DNA of 64,000 nt, taken from contig NZ_JMTB01000121.1 in assembly GCF_000734965.1 (NCBI RefSeq), positions 62,001 through 126,000 on the forward strand. Reading direction: 5' to 3'. Within the stretch, counting starts at the first letter, position 1. Every line of letters starts with the position of its first letter. The notes beneath the pieces are model-generated. The model was given only the letters and a program-made list of their open reading frames with translations. It was not told the DNA's origin and searched no databases. A program made the translations under genes and the position numbers. Below, one piece after another: positions 34,041 through 43,158 of the stretch. This DNA is from Trabulsiella guamensis ATCC 49490. GTDB taxonomy: Bacteria; Pseudomonadota; Gammaproteobacteria; Enterobacterales; Enterobacteriaceae.

Positions 34041-34808
34041 ATGGAAAATATACCTCAACGTGAAACCCTGTTTTGTGATTTGGGCGCATTTGTTCGCCCG
34101 CTGGTGATATCCGCCGTCGGCGCAGGGGGGAAAACCAGCACGCTGTTCTGGCTGGCGACACTCTTCCGCCAGGCGGGCAGACGCGTGCTGATCACCACGA
34201 CCACCAATATGTTTCTTCCCGCTGAACAGTGCCCCGTTATGTTGTGTCGCAATCCCGCTCAACTGCCTGCGGCGTTTTTTCAACAACCGCTGGCGGCCTG
34301 CTTCTCCCGCTGGTTACCGGAGGCCGGCAAAGTACGTGGATTTACGCCGCAAACCATAGATGCGCTGGCGGCGCGTGCTGACTGTGACGTCATTCTGGTC
34401 GAAGCCGACGGCGCTCACGGTTTTGCTATTAAGGCGCCAGATGAGCATGAACCTTGCATACCTCAAACCAGTCATTGCGTGGTTGCGGTAACGGGCGGGG
34501 GAATGCTCGGGCAACCGGTGGGGCCAGACAATGTTCATCGCTGGCCTGTATTTTCCCGCATCACTGGCGCGGAGCCTGAAGATACGCTGGATTTCCCCAT
34601 GCTGTTTCGGCTGGTTAAACACCCACAGGGGGCGTTCAAAAACGTGCCGCCTGGCTGTCGCCGGGTCTGGCTGCTGAACCAGATTTCTCAAAATGAGAAA
34701 TTACCCGCGCCGCTGTTTTCCACTGTGCTGGAGAACGGAGAGGCCGATGCCGTCTGGTTGGGGGCCGTACAGGAAAACCCCGCCATCACACGCAGACTGG
34801 TGAGATAG
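34041..34808 (+). CDS. yqeC: Selenium-dependent hydroxylase accessory protein YqeC
   Basis: A 255-residue protein with a P-loop near the N-terminus (ISAVGAGGKTSTLFWLA, about residues 19-35), a TTTTNMF segment and DVILVEADGAHGFAIKAP (Walker B-like). I recognise it as YqeC, a family found beside selenium-dependent molybdenum hydroxylases and YqeB. Role is probably NTP-dependent maturation of the molybdenum or selenium centre (inference from co-occurrence). The gene for YqeB follows 48 bp later. A palindrome resembling the cluster's candidate activator site lies inside its 3' end (34683-34701). Confidence 0.9.
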   Translation: MENIPQRETLFCDLGAFVRPLVISAVGAGGKTSTLFWLATLFRQAGRRVLITTTTNMFLPAEQCPVMLCRNPAQLPAAFFQQPLAACFSRWLPEAGKVRGFTPQTIDALAARADCDVILVEADGAHGFAIKAPDEHEPCIPQTSHCVVAVTGGGMLGQPVGPDNVHRWPVFSRITGAEPEDTLDFPMLFRLVKHPQGAFKNVPPGCRRVWLLNQISQNEKLPAPLFSTVLENGEADAVWLGAVQENPAITRRLVR

Positions 34809-34856
34809 CGACGCCGGACCGCTGGGGTCATTGAAGGGATATCCATTGAGGTTTTT

Positions 34857-36482
34857 ATGAATATTTTCTCAGAAGCTGCAAAACTCGAAGAACAAAACCG
34901 ACCGTTCGCCCTGGCGCAGATTGTCGACAGCAGGGGCTCTACGCCGCGCCACTCCGCACAGATGCTGGTGCGTGAAGACGGGACCATCAGTGGGACCATC
35001 GGTGGCGGAATGGTGGAGCGCAAAGTTATTGATGAAGCGCTCGACGCGCTGAGAGAAAAGAAACCGCGGATGTTTCATGGCCGCATGGCGCGAAATGGTG
35101 CCGATGCCGTAGGTTCTGATTGCGGCGGCGCGATGTCAGTCTACATCAGCGTTCACGGTTTACGGCCGCGTCTGGTGCTGATTGGCGCCGGGCACGTTAA
35201 CCGCGCGATTGCGCAGGGTGCCGCGCTGCTCGGCTTTGAAATCGCTGTCGCCGATATCTACCAGGAGAGCCTTAATCCGGACTATTTCCCACCTTCTGCC
35301 GAATTACTGCATGCTGATTCCTTCACCGCGGCAGTGGATCAACTGGACATTAAACCTGAGAACTTCGTCCTCATCGCTACTAACAATAAGGACCGTGAAG
35401 CGCTGGATAAACTGATTGTTCAGCCGGTGGCGTGGCTTGGGTTACTGGCCAGCCGCCGTAAGGTGCAGGTCTTTCTGCGGCAGATGCGGGAAAACGGTGT
35501 GGATGAGAACGACATCGCGCGTTTGCATGCGCCGGTGGGGTTTAACATTGGCGCGGAAACGCCGCATGAAATCGCCATCAGCGTGCTGGCGGAGATCCTG
35601 CAGGTTAAAAATCACGCCGCGGGTGGGCTGATGATGGCGGCACCACATCCGTCGCAGCATCAACGTGTGGTGATCCGTGGCGCGGGGGATATCGCCACCG
35701 GCGTGGCACTGCGTCTCTGGCATGCCGGGTTCAAAGTCATCATGTTGGAAGTGGAAAAACCGACAGTGATCCGCCGCAGTGTGGCATTCGCGCAGGCGGT
35801 TTTCCAGGGTGAAACGCAGGTCGAAGGCGTGACAGCGCGACGGGTCGCGTCAGCGGAAGAAGCCATTAGCGCTGCTGACAGTGGCGTGATACCCGTACTG
35901 ATTGATCCGCTATGCCAGTCGCTCGAGCTGCTGAAACCTGGGGGCGTGGTTGATGCCATTCTGGCGAAAGAAAACATGGGCACGCGCATCGACATGGCGC
36001 CGATTACCATAGCGCTCGGGCCAGGCTTCAGCGCCGGAAAAGACTGCCATGCGGTGATCGAAACCAACCGTGGTCACTGGTTAGGGCAGGTGATCTACCA
36101 GGGTACGGCGCAGGAAAACACCGGTATTCCCGGCAATATCCAGGGTTACACGTCTCGTCGCGTGATTCGCGCACCGGTCGCAGGTGTGATGAATGCCTGC
36201 GTTCAGCTCGGCGACATTGTCAGTGAAGGGGAGATGATTGCCCGTATCGGTGAAACCGAGATTCTGGCACCACTGTCGGGGATGGTGCGCGGGCTTTTGA
36301 ACGACGGACTGGTGGTGAACAGTGGCTTTAAAATTGGCGATATCGACCCGCGTGGCGCGTCAGCCGATTTTACCAGCGTCTCTGACAAAGCCAGAGCGAT
36401 TGGCGGCGGGGTACTGGAAGCGCTGATGACGCTGATGCATCAGGGCGTGAAATCCACCCGCGAACTGGTGACAGTGGCATAA
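34857..36482 (+). CDS. yqeB: Selenium-dependent molybdenum hydroxylase maturation protein YqeB (XdhC/CoxI family)
   Basis: A 541-residue protein. The N-terminal half is XdhC/CoxI-like: RGSTPRHSAQMLVREDGTISGTIGGG region with the conserved Gly-rich loop, then a Rossmann segment LVLIGAGHVNRAIAQGAALLGF and the APVGFNIGAETPHEIAISVLAEI motif. The C-terminal half (about 270-541) begins VVIRGAGDIATGVALRLWHAGF and ends with a biotinyl-like ILAPLSGMVRGLL. XdhC proteins insert the sulfurated cofactor; YqeB is thought to do so for selenium-labile enzymes. No nearby selD or selA is seen. Confidence 0.92.
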   Translation: MNIFSEAAKLEEQNRPFALAQIVDSRGSTPRHSAQMLVREDGTISGTIGGGMVERKVIDEALDALREKKPRMFHGRMARNGADAVGSDCGGAMSVYISVHGLRPRLVLIGAGHVNRAIAQGAALLGFEIAVADIYQESLNPDYFPPSAELLHADSFTAAVDQLDIKPENFVLIATNNKDREALDKLIVQPVAWLGLLASRRKVQVFLRQMRENGVDENDIARLHAPVGFNIGAETPHEIAISVLAEILQVKNHAAGGLMMAAPHPSQHQRVVIRGAGDIATGVALRLWHAGFKVIMLEVEKPTVIRRSVAFAQAVFQGETQVEGVTARRVASAEEAISAADSGVIPVLIDPLCQSLELLKPGGVVDAILAKENMGTRIDMAPITIALGPGFSAGKDCHAVIETNRGHWLGQVIYQGTAQENTGIPGNIQGYTSRRVIRAPVAGVMNACVQLGDIVSEGEMIARIGETEILAPLSGMVRGLLNDGLVVNSGFKIGDIDPRGASADFTSVSDKARAIGGGVLEALMTLMHQGVKSTRELVTVA

Positions 36483-36488
36483 AGAATG

Positions 36489-36514
36489 GCCCCGGTAGCA
36501 GCGCTCCGGGGCCT
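36489..36514. terminator. Bidirectional terminator between convergent yqeB and yqeA
   Basis: GGCCCCGG and CCGGGGCC, perfect 8-bp arms with a 10-nt loop, filling the 36-bp gap between the two stop codons; TGTTCTTA follows on the plus strand. Confidence 0.65.
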
Positions 36515-36518
36515 GTTC

Positions 36519-37451
36519 TTACTGGCTGATGACCGTACCGGTCTTACCTTCAATCCCTTCTTTCGCTTTACTGAGCACAGTAATGAGCGCCTCGCGGCCC
36601 GGGCGGGAACGGGCAAACGATGCAGCGGCTTCCACTTTCGGCAGCATCGATCCTTTCGCGAAATGCCCTTCAGCGATAAAGCGTTCGGCATCGCTGAGCG
36701 ACAGCCGGTCAAGCCATTGCTCGTTCGGCTTGCCGAAGTTGATCGCCACTTTTTCCACAGCAGTGAGGATGATCAGCATGTCGGCATCAATCATCGCTGC
36801 CAGTGTTGCGCTGGCCCAGTCTTTATCAATTACCGCGCTGGCACCGCGCAGATGGTTTCCTTCACGGATAACCGGAATACCGCCGCCACCTACAGTGATT
36901 ACCACCTGACCGGCGGCCATCATCGCTTTAACAGATTCTTTTTCAATGATATCGACGGGTTTTGGCGAGGCTACAACGCGACGATATCCACGACCCGCAT
37001 CCTCTTTCATGGTGTAGCCCTGACGGCTCAACTGTTCTGCATCGTCTTTGCTGAAGAAGGAGCCAATCGGCTTCGTCGGGTTCTGGAATGCCGGATCGTT
37101 GGCGTCGACTTCCACCTGCGTGATAAGCGTCGCCACCGGGACGTTCATCCCACGGGACAGCAGCTCTTCACGCAGCGCGTTTTGCAGATCATAACCAATG
37201 TAGCCCTGACTCAGCGCTACGCAGACCGACATCGGCAGCATCGGGGTGTGCGCTTCGGTTTTCGCTGCCGCTTCAAACGCCAGATTGATCATCCCGACCT
37301 GCGGACCGTTACCGTGCGTGACAACAACCTGATGTCCCTGAGCGATAAGATCCACAATCGCTTGTGCGGTGAGTTTGACCGCTTTCATCTGCCCGGCAAG
37401 ATCGTCACCTAAGGCATTCCCGCCCAGGGCGAGAACAATTTTCTTACTCAT
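36519..37451 (-). CDS. yqeA: Carbamate kinase-like protein YqeA
   Basis: A 310-residue amino-acid-kinase-fold protein: KKIVLALGGNALGDD at the start, VVVTHGNGPQVGMINLAF (about 43-60), VITVGGGGIPVI and ASATLAAMIDADMLIILTAVEKV in the nucleotide half. It matches carbamate kinases, which make ATP from carbamoyl phosphate. With YgeW upstream in the operon (carbamoyltransferase) this suggests ATP is recovered from a carbamoyl compound formed during ureide breakdown. It lies 18 bp downstream of hyuA. Confidence 0.94.
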   Translation of the reverse strand: MSKKIVLALGGNALGDDLAGQMKAVKLTAQAIVDLIAQGHQVVVTHGNGPQVGMINLAFEAAAKTEAHTPMLPMSVCVALSQGYIGYDLQNALREELLSRGMNVPVATLITQVEVDANDPAFQNPTKPIGSFFSKDDAEQLSRQGYTMKEDAGRGYRRVVASPKPVDIIEKESVKAMMAAGQVVITVGGGGIPVIREGNHLRGASAVIDKDWASATLAAMIDADMLIILTAVEKVAINFGKPNEQWLDRLSLSDAERFIAEGHFAKGSMLPKVEAAASFARSRPGREALITVLSKAKEGIEGKTGTVISQ

Positions 37452-37469
37452 CCATTCCTCTCTTTATGG

Positions 37470-38888
37470 TTATTGACCCAGCGGGGAAACGCTCCCGTCC
37501 ACGGGTGATGTTGGTGCGCTAAACGGTTTACGGCGCAGGAAGCGGCCCTGTCCGGCGACGCCGGAAAAGACGCCATCGTTGTAAATGACTCTGCCGTGAG
37601 AGAGCGTCTGCCGGATGGCTCCCTGGCATGCAAAACCTTCCCAGGGGGAGTAGTCCGCGTTGTCATGCAGTTCGGCGTGGCGAATGGTGGTGCGCTGGCG
37701 CGGATCGATAATCACAATGTCGCCATCGGCACCTGGCGCGAGCAGCCCTTTTTGCGGCCACAAGCCAAACAGCTTCGCGGGTGTGGCGCTGGTCAGCGCC
37801 ACGAAACGTTCGGGCGAAATACGGCCGCTCATCACGCCGTGTGAGAACAGCAACAGCAGGCGGTTTTCCACGCCAGGTAAACCGTTCGGACAACGGCTGA
37901 AATCACCGCCAGATAGTTGCTGGCGCTGCGCATGCGAGAACGTGCAGTGATCGGTAGCCACGACATCGACCGCGCCATCGCTGATGCCGCACCACAGCGC
38001 ATCGTTGTTGCGCGCATTGCGCAGCGGCGGACTGAGGAGATAGTTCAGCGCGTCTTCGCGCTCGTAGCAGCGGTCATCCAGCAACAAATATTGCGGACAG
38101 GTTTCCACCCATACAGGTTGATGGCGTGCCTGCGCCAGACGCAGGTAATCCAGCCCCAGCCCGTTAGACAGATGGACGATATACAGTGGCGCGTTGCCGG
38201 ACAGTTTCGCCAGGTTGATCATACGGGCAATGGCTTCGGCTTCGCACTCTTCCGGGCGACTCAGTGCGTGATATTTCGGTGCCGTTTTCCCTGCGGCGAG
38301 AAATTCGAGGCGTTTGCGGTGGATTACTGCGTCATTTTCAGGATGAACAGTGGTCAGTGCCCCCGCCTGGTGGAGATGCCGCAGCGCCTGCAGTACCTCG
38401 TCATCATTCAGTTTGTACTGGTAGGTCAGATAGAGCTTAAAGCTGCTGATCCCGGCGTCTACCATCATTGGGATCTCATCCAGAATGGCGTGATTAATAT
38501 GCTGGATCACGCCGTGGAAGCTGTAGTCGATCACCGCTTTGTGTGCGGCATAACCGTGATACACCTCCAGTTGGTGGTGTAGTCTACATCCAGCGGGACC
38601 AAACCCCATGTGGTCAATGATGGTTGTTGTACCGCCACACGCGGCGGCGCGGGTGCCGGTAAAAAAATCATCACAACTGCGGGCCATGCCGGTATCAATA
38701 TTGAAGTGGGTATGCACATCAACACCGCCCGGCATCACATAGCAGCCATCGGCATCGATCACCTCGCAGGGAAGTTCAGGCGAAATGTGGTCGGCAATCT
38801 GGCGGATGATGCCGCTTTCGATGAGCAGATCCTGTTTCGCTTTTCCGTCAGCGTTAACAACCGTTCCGTTTTTAATCAGTACACGCAT
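37470..38888 (-). CDS. hyuA: D-hydantoinase/phenylhydantoinase-type amidohydrolase HyuA (YgeZ)
   Basis: A 472-residue cyclic amidohydrolase. The metal motif is VMPGGVDVHTHFN (HxH near residue 60). The carbamylated Lys expected in this family falls in SSFKLYLTYQYKLNDDE, with further ligands in LTTVHPE, LYIVHLSNG and VVATDHCTFSHAQR. E. coli HyuA cleaves aryl hydantoins; the natural substrate is unsettled. In this operon it may open a hydantoin-like intermediate such as one derived from urate or allantoin (inference). A 10-bp hairpin separates it from ygeY. Confidence 0.92.
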   Translation of the reverse strand: MRVLIKNGTVVNADGKAKQDLLIESGIIRQIADHISPELPCEVIDADGCYVMPGGVDVHTHFNIDTGMARSCDDFFTGTRAAACGGTTTIIDHMGFGPAGCRLHHQLEVYHGYAAHKAVIDYSFHGVIQHINHAILDEIPMMVDAGISSFKLYLTYQYKLNDDEVLQALRHLHQAGALTTVHPENDAVIHRKRLEFLAAGKTAPKYHALSRPEECEAEAIARMINLAKLSGNAPLYIVHLSNGLGLDYLRLAQARHQPVWVETCPQYLLLDDRCYEREDALNYLLSPPLRNARNNDALWCGISDGAVDVVATDHCTFSHAQRQQLSGGDFSRCPNGLPGVENRLLLLFSHGVMSGRISPERFVALTSATPAKLFGLWPQKGLLAPGADGDIVIIDPRQRTTIRHAELHDNADYSPWEGFACQGAIRQTLSHGRVIYNDGVFSGVAGQGRFLRRKPFSAPTSPVDGSVSPLGQ

Positions 38889-38902
38889 AGCTGCAAACTC
38901 CG

Positions 38903-38930
38903 GCCTCCCGCCAGGACAGTGGCGGGAGGC
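38903..38930 (-). other. Intercistronic hairpin between ygeY and hyuA
   Basis: GCCTCCCGCC-N8-GGCGGGAGGC, a perfect 10-bp GC-rich stem in the 56-bp gap. No T-run follows, so it is not a standard terminator. Confidence 0.6.
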
Positions 38931-38944
38931 ATTACAGGTGATGA

Positions 38945-40156
38945 TTACTCAGTGGCCAGCCAGCTCAGTGGGATGGCGGCGTACATCGCAGCGCAGGTCA
39001 CAAGATGCGCTTTCCAGGTTTTCTCGTTCGGCGCATGGGCTTCCGGCTCTTTACCCGGACCAAAGCCGATCACCGGAATACCGTGGCGACCCATAATGGA
39101 GACGCCATTGGTGGAGAAGGTCCACTTATCGACGACCGGCGACTGTCCAAACAGCCCTTCATAGGCGTTGCTCAGCGCTCTGACGGTGAAGTGATCTTCT
39201 TCGACTTTCCAGGTCGGGAAATAGCACTCAGTCGGATAAACCAGGCCAGTCCAGGACGGACGGTCATAGTTGTACATTGATACCACGGCATTCGCTTTCT
39301 TCACGGCTGGCAGTGCGCGGATCTCTTCCAGTGCACCTTCCCAGGTTTCGCCCCAGGTCAGACGACGGTCAATGGAGACCGCGCAACTGTCGGCAACGGC
39401 GCAGCGGCTTGGTGAGGTAAAGAAGATTTCAGAGACAGTCAGCGTGCCCTTACCGAGGAACTCGTCATAGCCAAGACGGCCGGCAAGCTCCTCGAGATCG
39501 CCCAGGATCGGGCCCATTTTGAAGATGGCGTTATCACCACGTTCCGGCGCAGAGCCGTGGCAACTGACGCCCTGCACGTCGATGCGGATCTCCATGCGTC
39601 CGCGCTGGCCGCGGTAGATCTGGCAGTCGGTCGGTTCGGTACTGACCACAAACTCCGGGCGAATGCCGGATTGTTCAATAATGTACTGCCAGCACAGGCC
39701 GTCGCAGTCTTCTTCCTGCACGGTACCGGTCACCAGCAGGGTGTATTCGTCTTCCAGCCCCAGATCTTTGATGATCTTCCCGGCGTACACCATCGACGCC
39801 ATCCCGCCTTCCTGGTCAGACGCACCACGCCCGCCGATCAGCTCGTCGGTTTCCATCCCTTCGTAGGGATCGAAATTCCAGTTCTTAATGTTGCCGATCC
39901 CCACGGTATCGATGTGCGCGTCCATCGCTACCAGGCGTGGACCATGGCCGATATAACCTAAAATGTTGCCCATCGGATCGATAACGACTTTATCGAAGCC
40001 GACTTTTTCCATCTCTTCTTTGATGCGGTGAATCACGCGTTTTTCATCGCAGCTTTCGCTGGGAATGGCGATCATGTCGCGTAAAAAACGGGTCATGTCT
40101 TCCTGATAGTGATTTGCTTTTTCCAGAATCAGTTTGAATGGAATGTGCTTAGCCAT
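38945..40156 (-). CDS. ygeY: M20-family metallo-deacetylase/peptidase YgeY
   Basis: A 403-residue protein of the ArgE/DapE/carboxypeptidase G2 superfamily: the first metal ligand in [15 protein letters not shown], the bridging Asp in [14 protein letters not shown], the catalytic and ligand Glu pair in [12 protein letters not shown], and a C-terminal [19 protein letters not shown] that supplies the last His. The lid domain carries [16 protein letters not shown]. It probably hydrolyses an N-carbamoyl or N-acyl amino acid made upstream in the pathway; the substrate is not known. Confidence 0.93.
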   Translation of the reverse strand: MAKHIPFKLILEKANHYQEDMTRFLRDMIAIPSESCDEKRVIHRIKEEMEKVGFDKVVIDPMGNILGYIGHGPRLVAMDAHIDTVGIGNIKNWNFDPYEGMETDELIGGRGASDQEGGMASMVYAGKIIKDLGLEDEYTLLVTGTVQEEDCDGLCWQYIIEQSGIRPEFVVSTEPTDCQIYRGQRGRMEIRIDVQGVSCHGSAPERGDNAIFKMGPILGDLEELAGRLGYDEFLGKGTLTVSEIFFTSPSRCAVADSCAVSIDRRLTWGETWEGALEEIRALPAVKKANAVVSMYNYDRPSWTGLVYPTECYFPTWKVEEDHFTVRALSNAYEGLFGQSPVVDKWTFSTNGVSIMGRHGIPVIGFGPGKEPEAHAPNEKTWKAHLVTCAAMYAAIPLSWLATE

Positions 40157-40179
40157 CGGTAATTTCTCCAGTCCTTTCT

Positions 40180-40196
40180 GCCCCGCCTGGCGGGGC
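40180..40196 (-). other. Intercistronic hairpin between ygeX and ygeY
   Basis: GCCCCGC-CTG-GCGGGGC, a perfect 7-bp stem lying about 24 bp before the ygeY start. Followed by AGAAAGGA (the ribosome site) rather than a T-run. Confidence 0.5.
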
Positions 40197-40219
40197 GAAT
40201 ATGTATCAATATGGTGGGA

Positions 40220-41419
40220 TTAACGTGTTGCCGGATGTTTGCCTTCCCAGACCACTTCCCGATAATGTTTCGCGTCGGTATCGCCTTCAGTGCTGATCAC
40301 CAGCACCACGGAGTCGCGGTCCAGCCCCAGTTTTTGCATCAGGGCGTCGCGTTGCGGGTGGTAATGAATGGCGGCGAGAATGCCGGTGCCAACAGCACCG
40401 GATTCACCGGAAATCACTCGCGGATCATGACCCAGCGGGTTGCCGAGCACGCGCATGCCGAGCGCCGCCACGGCGTCCTGGCAGGAAATAAACTGCGTCG
40501 CGCAATTGCGCAGCACTTCCCAGCCGAGCGGGTTTGGTTCGCCACAGGCCAGTCCGGCCATGATGGTGGCCATGTCACCGCCAACATTGACGATTTGCCC
40601 TTTCACACCAGAACGGTAGATGCAGTCGGCCAGCTCCGGTTCCACGACGACGGAATGGAGGTTGCTGGCGCCGTAGACATCCACCAGATAACCCAGTACG
40701 CCGCCTGCCATTGCGCCGACGCCTGCCTGCAGGAAGACGTGGGTTGGGCGGCTGATGCCCATTGACGTCATCTGTTCCACTGCTTCGTCAGCGAGGGTGG
40801 CGTAGCCTTGCATAATCCAGGTCGGGATTTTGGTGTAGCCTTCCCAGGCGGTGTCCTGCACCACTTCCCAGCCGTTTTCCTGGGCTACTTTCATGGTGTA
40901 TCGCACGGTATCGTCGTAGTTCATGTCGGTGACGATGCATTCGGCGCCGAGTTTCAGAATTGCGTCGACACGCTCTTGTGCAGAGCCTTTCGGCATGTAA
41001 ACCACCGCGTTCTGCCCAAGCTGTTTGGCCGCCCATGCCACGCCACGGCCATGGTTACCGTCGGTGGTGGTGGCGAAGGTCATCTTTTCTTTGATCGTGG
41101 TTTTGATGGTGTCGAAGGAAAAATCGTTGATGTTTAACTGGTATTTTTCACATAACAACCGTGCAATCGCGTAAGAGCCACCAAGCATCTTGAAGGCGTT
41201 GAGACCAAAGCGTTGCGACTCGTCTTTGACGAGAATATTTTTTATGCCCAGCAAGGCTGACAAGTCTTTCAGCGCATACAGCGGCGTCGGCTGATAGCCG
41301 GTAATTTTCTGGTGGAAATGCCGCGCCTGTTGCGCTTGCCTGCGCGAAAAGAGCGGTGACGTTTCGCCGTTAAAATAGCGATTGTCGGCAATATCAATTT
41401 TGAGAGAGAAAGCAGACAT
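40220..41419 (-). CDS. ygeX: 2,3-Diaminopropionate ammonia-lyase YgeX
   Basis: A 399-residue fold-type II PLP enzyme. The PLP lysine is in SQRFGLNAFKMLGGSY (about 75-90). The phosphate-binding glycine loop is QAGVGAMAGGVLGYL, and TTDGNHGRGVAWAAK is the Asn/His loop typical of threonine deaminase relatives. E. coli YgeX splits diaminopropionate (both enantiomers) to pyruvate and ammonia. Encoded between ygeW and ygeY, so diaminopropionate or a carbamoylated form of it is probably a pathway intermediate. Confidence 0.95.
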   Translation of the reverse strand: MSAFSLKIDIADNRYFNGETSPLFSRRQAQQARHFHQKITGYQPTPLYALKDLSALLGIKNILVKDESQRFGLNAFKMLGGSYAIARLLCEKYQLNINDFSFDTIKTTIKEKMTFATTTDGNHGRGVAWAAKQLGQNAVVYMPKGSAQERVDAILKLGAECIVTDMNYDDTVRYTMKVAQENGWEVVQDTAWEGYTKIPTWIMQGYATLADEAVEQMTSMGISRPTHVFLQAGVGAMAGGVLGYLVDVYGASNLHSVVVEPELADCIYRSGVKGQIVNVGGDMATIMAGLACGEPNPLGWEVLRNCATQFISCQDAVAALGMRVLGNPLGHDPRVISGESGAVGTGILAAIHYHPQRDALMQKLGLDRDSVVLVISTEGDTDAKHYREVVWEGKHPATR

Positions 41420-41451
41420 ATTCTGTCCTTATCCTTCATAACAGTGAGTTG

Positions 41452-41475
41452 CAGGCCGACCCGCAGGCCGGCCTG
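41452..41475 (-). other. Intercistronic hairpin between ygeW and ygeX
   Basis: CAGGCCG-N10-CGGCCTG, perfect 7-bp arms in the 61-bp gap; no T-run. Confidence 0.45.
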
Positions 41476-41480
41476 ACGTG

Positions 41481-42668
41481 TTATTTGAGGCGCGCTTGCG
41501 CTTCCTTGAGCAACTGGTCCAGCAGCATGCCCGGTCGGGCGTATTTACGGGCGAGGATCATGGCGGCGATGATGTACGGCTTCCAGCTCGCCTCTTTGTA
41601 AGTGGCGATGCGGTATTTTTCGAAGACGGCTTCGGTCACTTCCCCTTCGGCACAGGAGACGCCGGTGATATCCGCAGGTAGACAATGCATGTAGAGGGCA
41701 TTGCCGTTGCGGGTCAGCTTCATCATCTCTTCAGTGCAGTGCCAGTCTTTGTGGTTGGCATTCTGCGCCAGGCAGGCTTTTTCCAGCGTTTTCAGGCCAT
41801 CGTGATCGCTGGCGCGCAGCAGTTCGGTGCGTTTTTCCATCACCTTGTAAGGTGCCCAGGATTTCGGGTAGACGATGTCGGCATCTTTGAAGGCCTCGGC
41901 CATGTTGGTGACCTGGGTGAAGCTACCGCCAGAGGCTTTGGCGTTGTTTTTGGCCACTTCAATGACATCCGGGATCAGGTCGTAACCTTCCGGGTGCGCC
42001 AGCGTGACATCCATGCCGAAGCGCGTCATCAGGCCGATGATCCCCTGCGGCACAGAAAGCGGTTTGCCGTAGCTTGGGGAGTAAGCCCAGGTCATGGCGA
42101 TCTTCTTGCCTTTCAGGTTTTCCAGTGAGCCGAAATGCTCACGCAACCAGGCGAGGTCAGCCATTGACTGCGTCGGGTGGTCAATGTCGCATTGCAGGTT
42201 GATCAGCGCCGGGCGCTGCGGCAGCACACCATGCTTGAAGCCATCGTCGAGCGCGGCACCCACTTCGCGCATGTAGGCGTTACCGGCGCCGAGATACATA
42301 TCGTCGCGGATACCGATGGCATCGGCGCAGAAGGAGATCATATTGGCGGTTTCACGCACGGTTTCACCGTGGGCGATCTGCGATTTCCCTTCGTCAAGAT
42401 CCTGCTGCGCCAGACCTAACAGGTTCAGTGCCGAGGCGTAAGAGAAGCGAGTGCGGGTGGAGTTATCACGGAAGACGGAAATGCCCAGGCCACTGTTGAA
42501 CACTTTGGTCGCAATGTTCTCGGCCCGCAGCGTTTTTAAAGCCGCCGCGACATCCAGTACCTGCTTCAGTTCATCCGGGGTTTGTTCCCACGTCAGGAGA
42601 AAGTCTTTCTCGTGCAGGTGGGAGTTGCGTGTGTTGATATCCTTAATCAGCTCGTTAACTGTTTTCAT
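41481..42668 (-). CDS. ygeW: Knotted carbamoyltransferase YgeW
   Basis: A 395-residue member of the aspartate/ornithine carbamoyltransferase superfamily. The carbamoyl-phosphate loop reads FRDNSTRTRFSYASA (about 70-84, an STRTR signature), HGETVRETANM follows, and HPTQSMADLAWLREHFG carries the HPxQ motif. The C-terminal MHCLPADITGVSCAEGEVTEAVF is the HCLP motif. Family knowledge: YgeW is a knotted trans-carbamylase of unknown substrate; 2,3-diaminopropionate and oxamate have been considered. First gene of the ygeWXY-hyuA-yqeA operon, behind a sigma54 promoter. Confidence 0.94.
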   Translation of the reverse strand: MKTVNELIKDINTRNSHLHEKDFLLTWEQTPDELKQVLDVAAALKTLRAENIATKVFNSGLGISVFRDNSTRTRFSYASALNLLGLAQQDLDEGKSQIAHGETVRETANMISFCADAIGIRDDMYLGAGNAYMREVGAALDDGFKHGVLPQRPALINLQCDIDHPTQSMADLAWLREHFGSLENLKGKKIAMTWAYSPSYGKPLSVPQGIIGLMTRFGMDVTLAHPEGYDLIPDVIEVAKNNAKASGGSFTQVTNMAEAFKDADIVYPKSWAPYKVMEKRTELLRASDHDGLKTLEKACLAQNANHKDWHCTEEMMKLTRNGNALYMHCLPADITGVSCAEGEVTEAVFEKYRIATYKEASWKPYIIAAMILARKYARPGMLLDQLLKEAQARLK

Positions 42669-42768
42669 CGTATAGTCCTGGTAGTGAATGACTGGCGTAA
42701 TGACAATGTGGCTGTACAGTCGACGAACGGACGTTCAGAGAAGTGACTGTCAGCGATATTCACTGCTT

Positions 42769-42784
42769 AACAATAAGTGTGCCA
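42769..42784 (-). promoter_or_regulatory. Candidate sigma54 promoter of the ygeW operon
   Basis: On the minus strand TGGCACACTTATTGTT has a perfect TGGCAC -24 element and correct spacing; the -12 element is TTGT in place of TTGC. It lies 101-116 bp upstream of the ygeW ATG. Confidence 0.6.
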
Positions 42785-42963
42785 GTTCCCTGAAATCGCG
42801 CTTTTCGTGGAGCAAGCGAGGGTGTTTATGAGATGTGCGTCACAAAATAAACGGTGTCTGTTTTATATTTCGTGAACGAAAACGTTTGGCTTTTTTCGCT
42901 GGAAAGTGTGTTTTTTGAATAGTTACGGAAATAAAATTGGCTGGCTCTATAAATTCCGCCAAA

Positions 42964-43062
42964 TTGATAAAAACAGCGGGAAGATTCTCATATTGATATG
43001 AAAATGTGATGTTTCTTCCATATTTTTATCAACAAATGATAAAGAAGGAGCATCTTTATCAA
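42964..43062. promoter_or_regulatory. Palindrome cluster between ygeW and ygeV (candidate YgeV enhancer)
   Basis: The 490-bp gap 42669-43158 contains TTGATAAA (42964-42971), TTCTCATATTGATA (42985-42998, with TCATAT-TG-ATATGA at 42988-43001), TTTATCA-N5-TGATAAA (43025-43043) and TGATAAAG-N9-CTTTATCA (43037-43061). They lie 180-280 bp upstream of the ygeW sigma54 promoter and 100-200 bp upstream of ygeV, so they could serve activation of ygeW and self-control of ygeV. I see no gene in the gap. Confidence 0.55.
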
Positions 43063-43158
43063 TATTGTCCGGCGCTAAGTTAGTATCATGGAATCATAAA
43101 AATACAATTATCGCACTTCTATAAATATCAGTCAGTTATTGATATTAAAGGTTACGCT

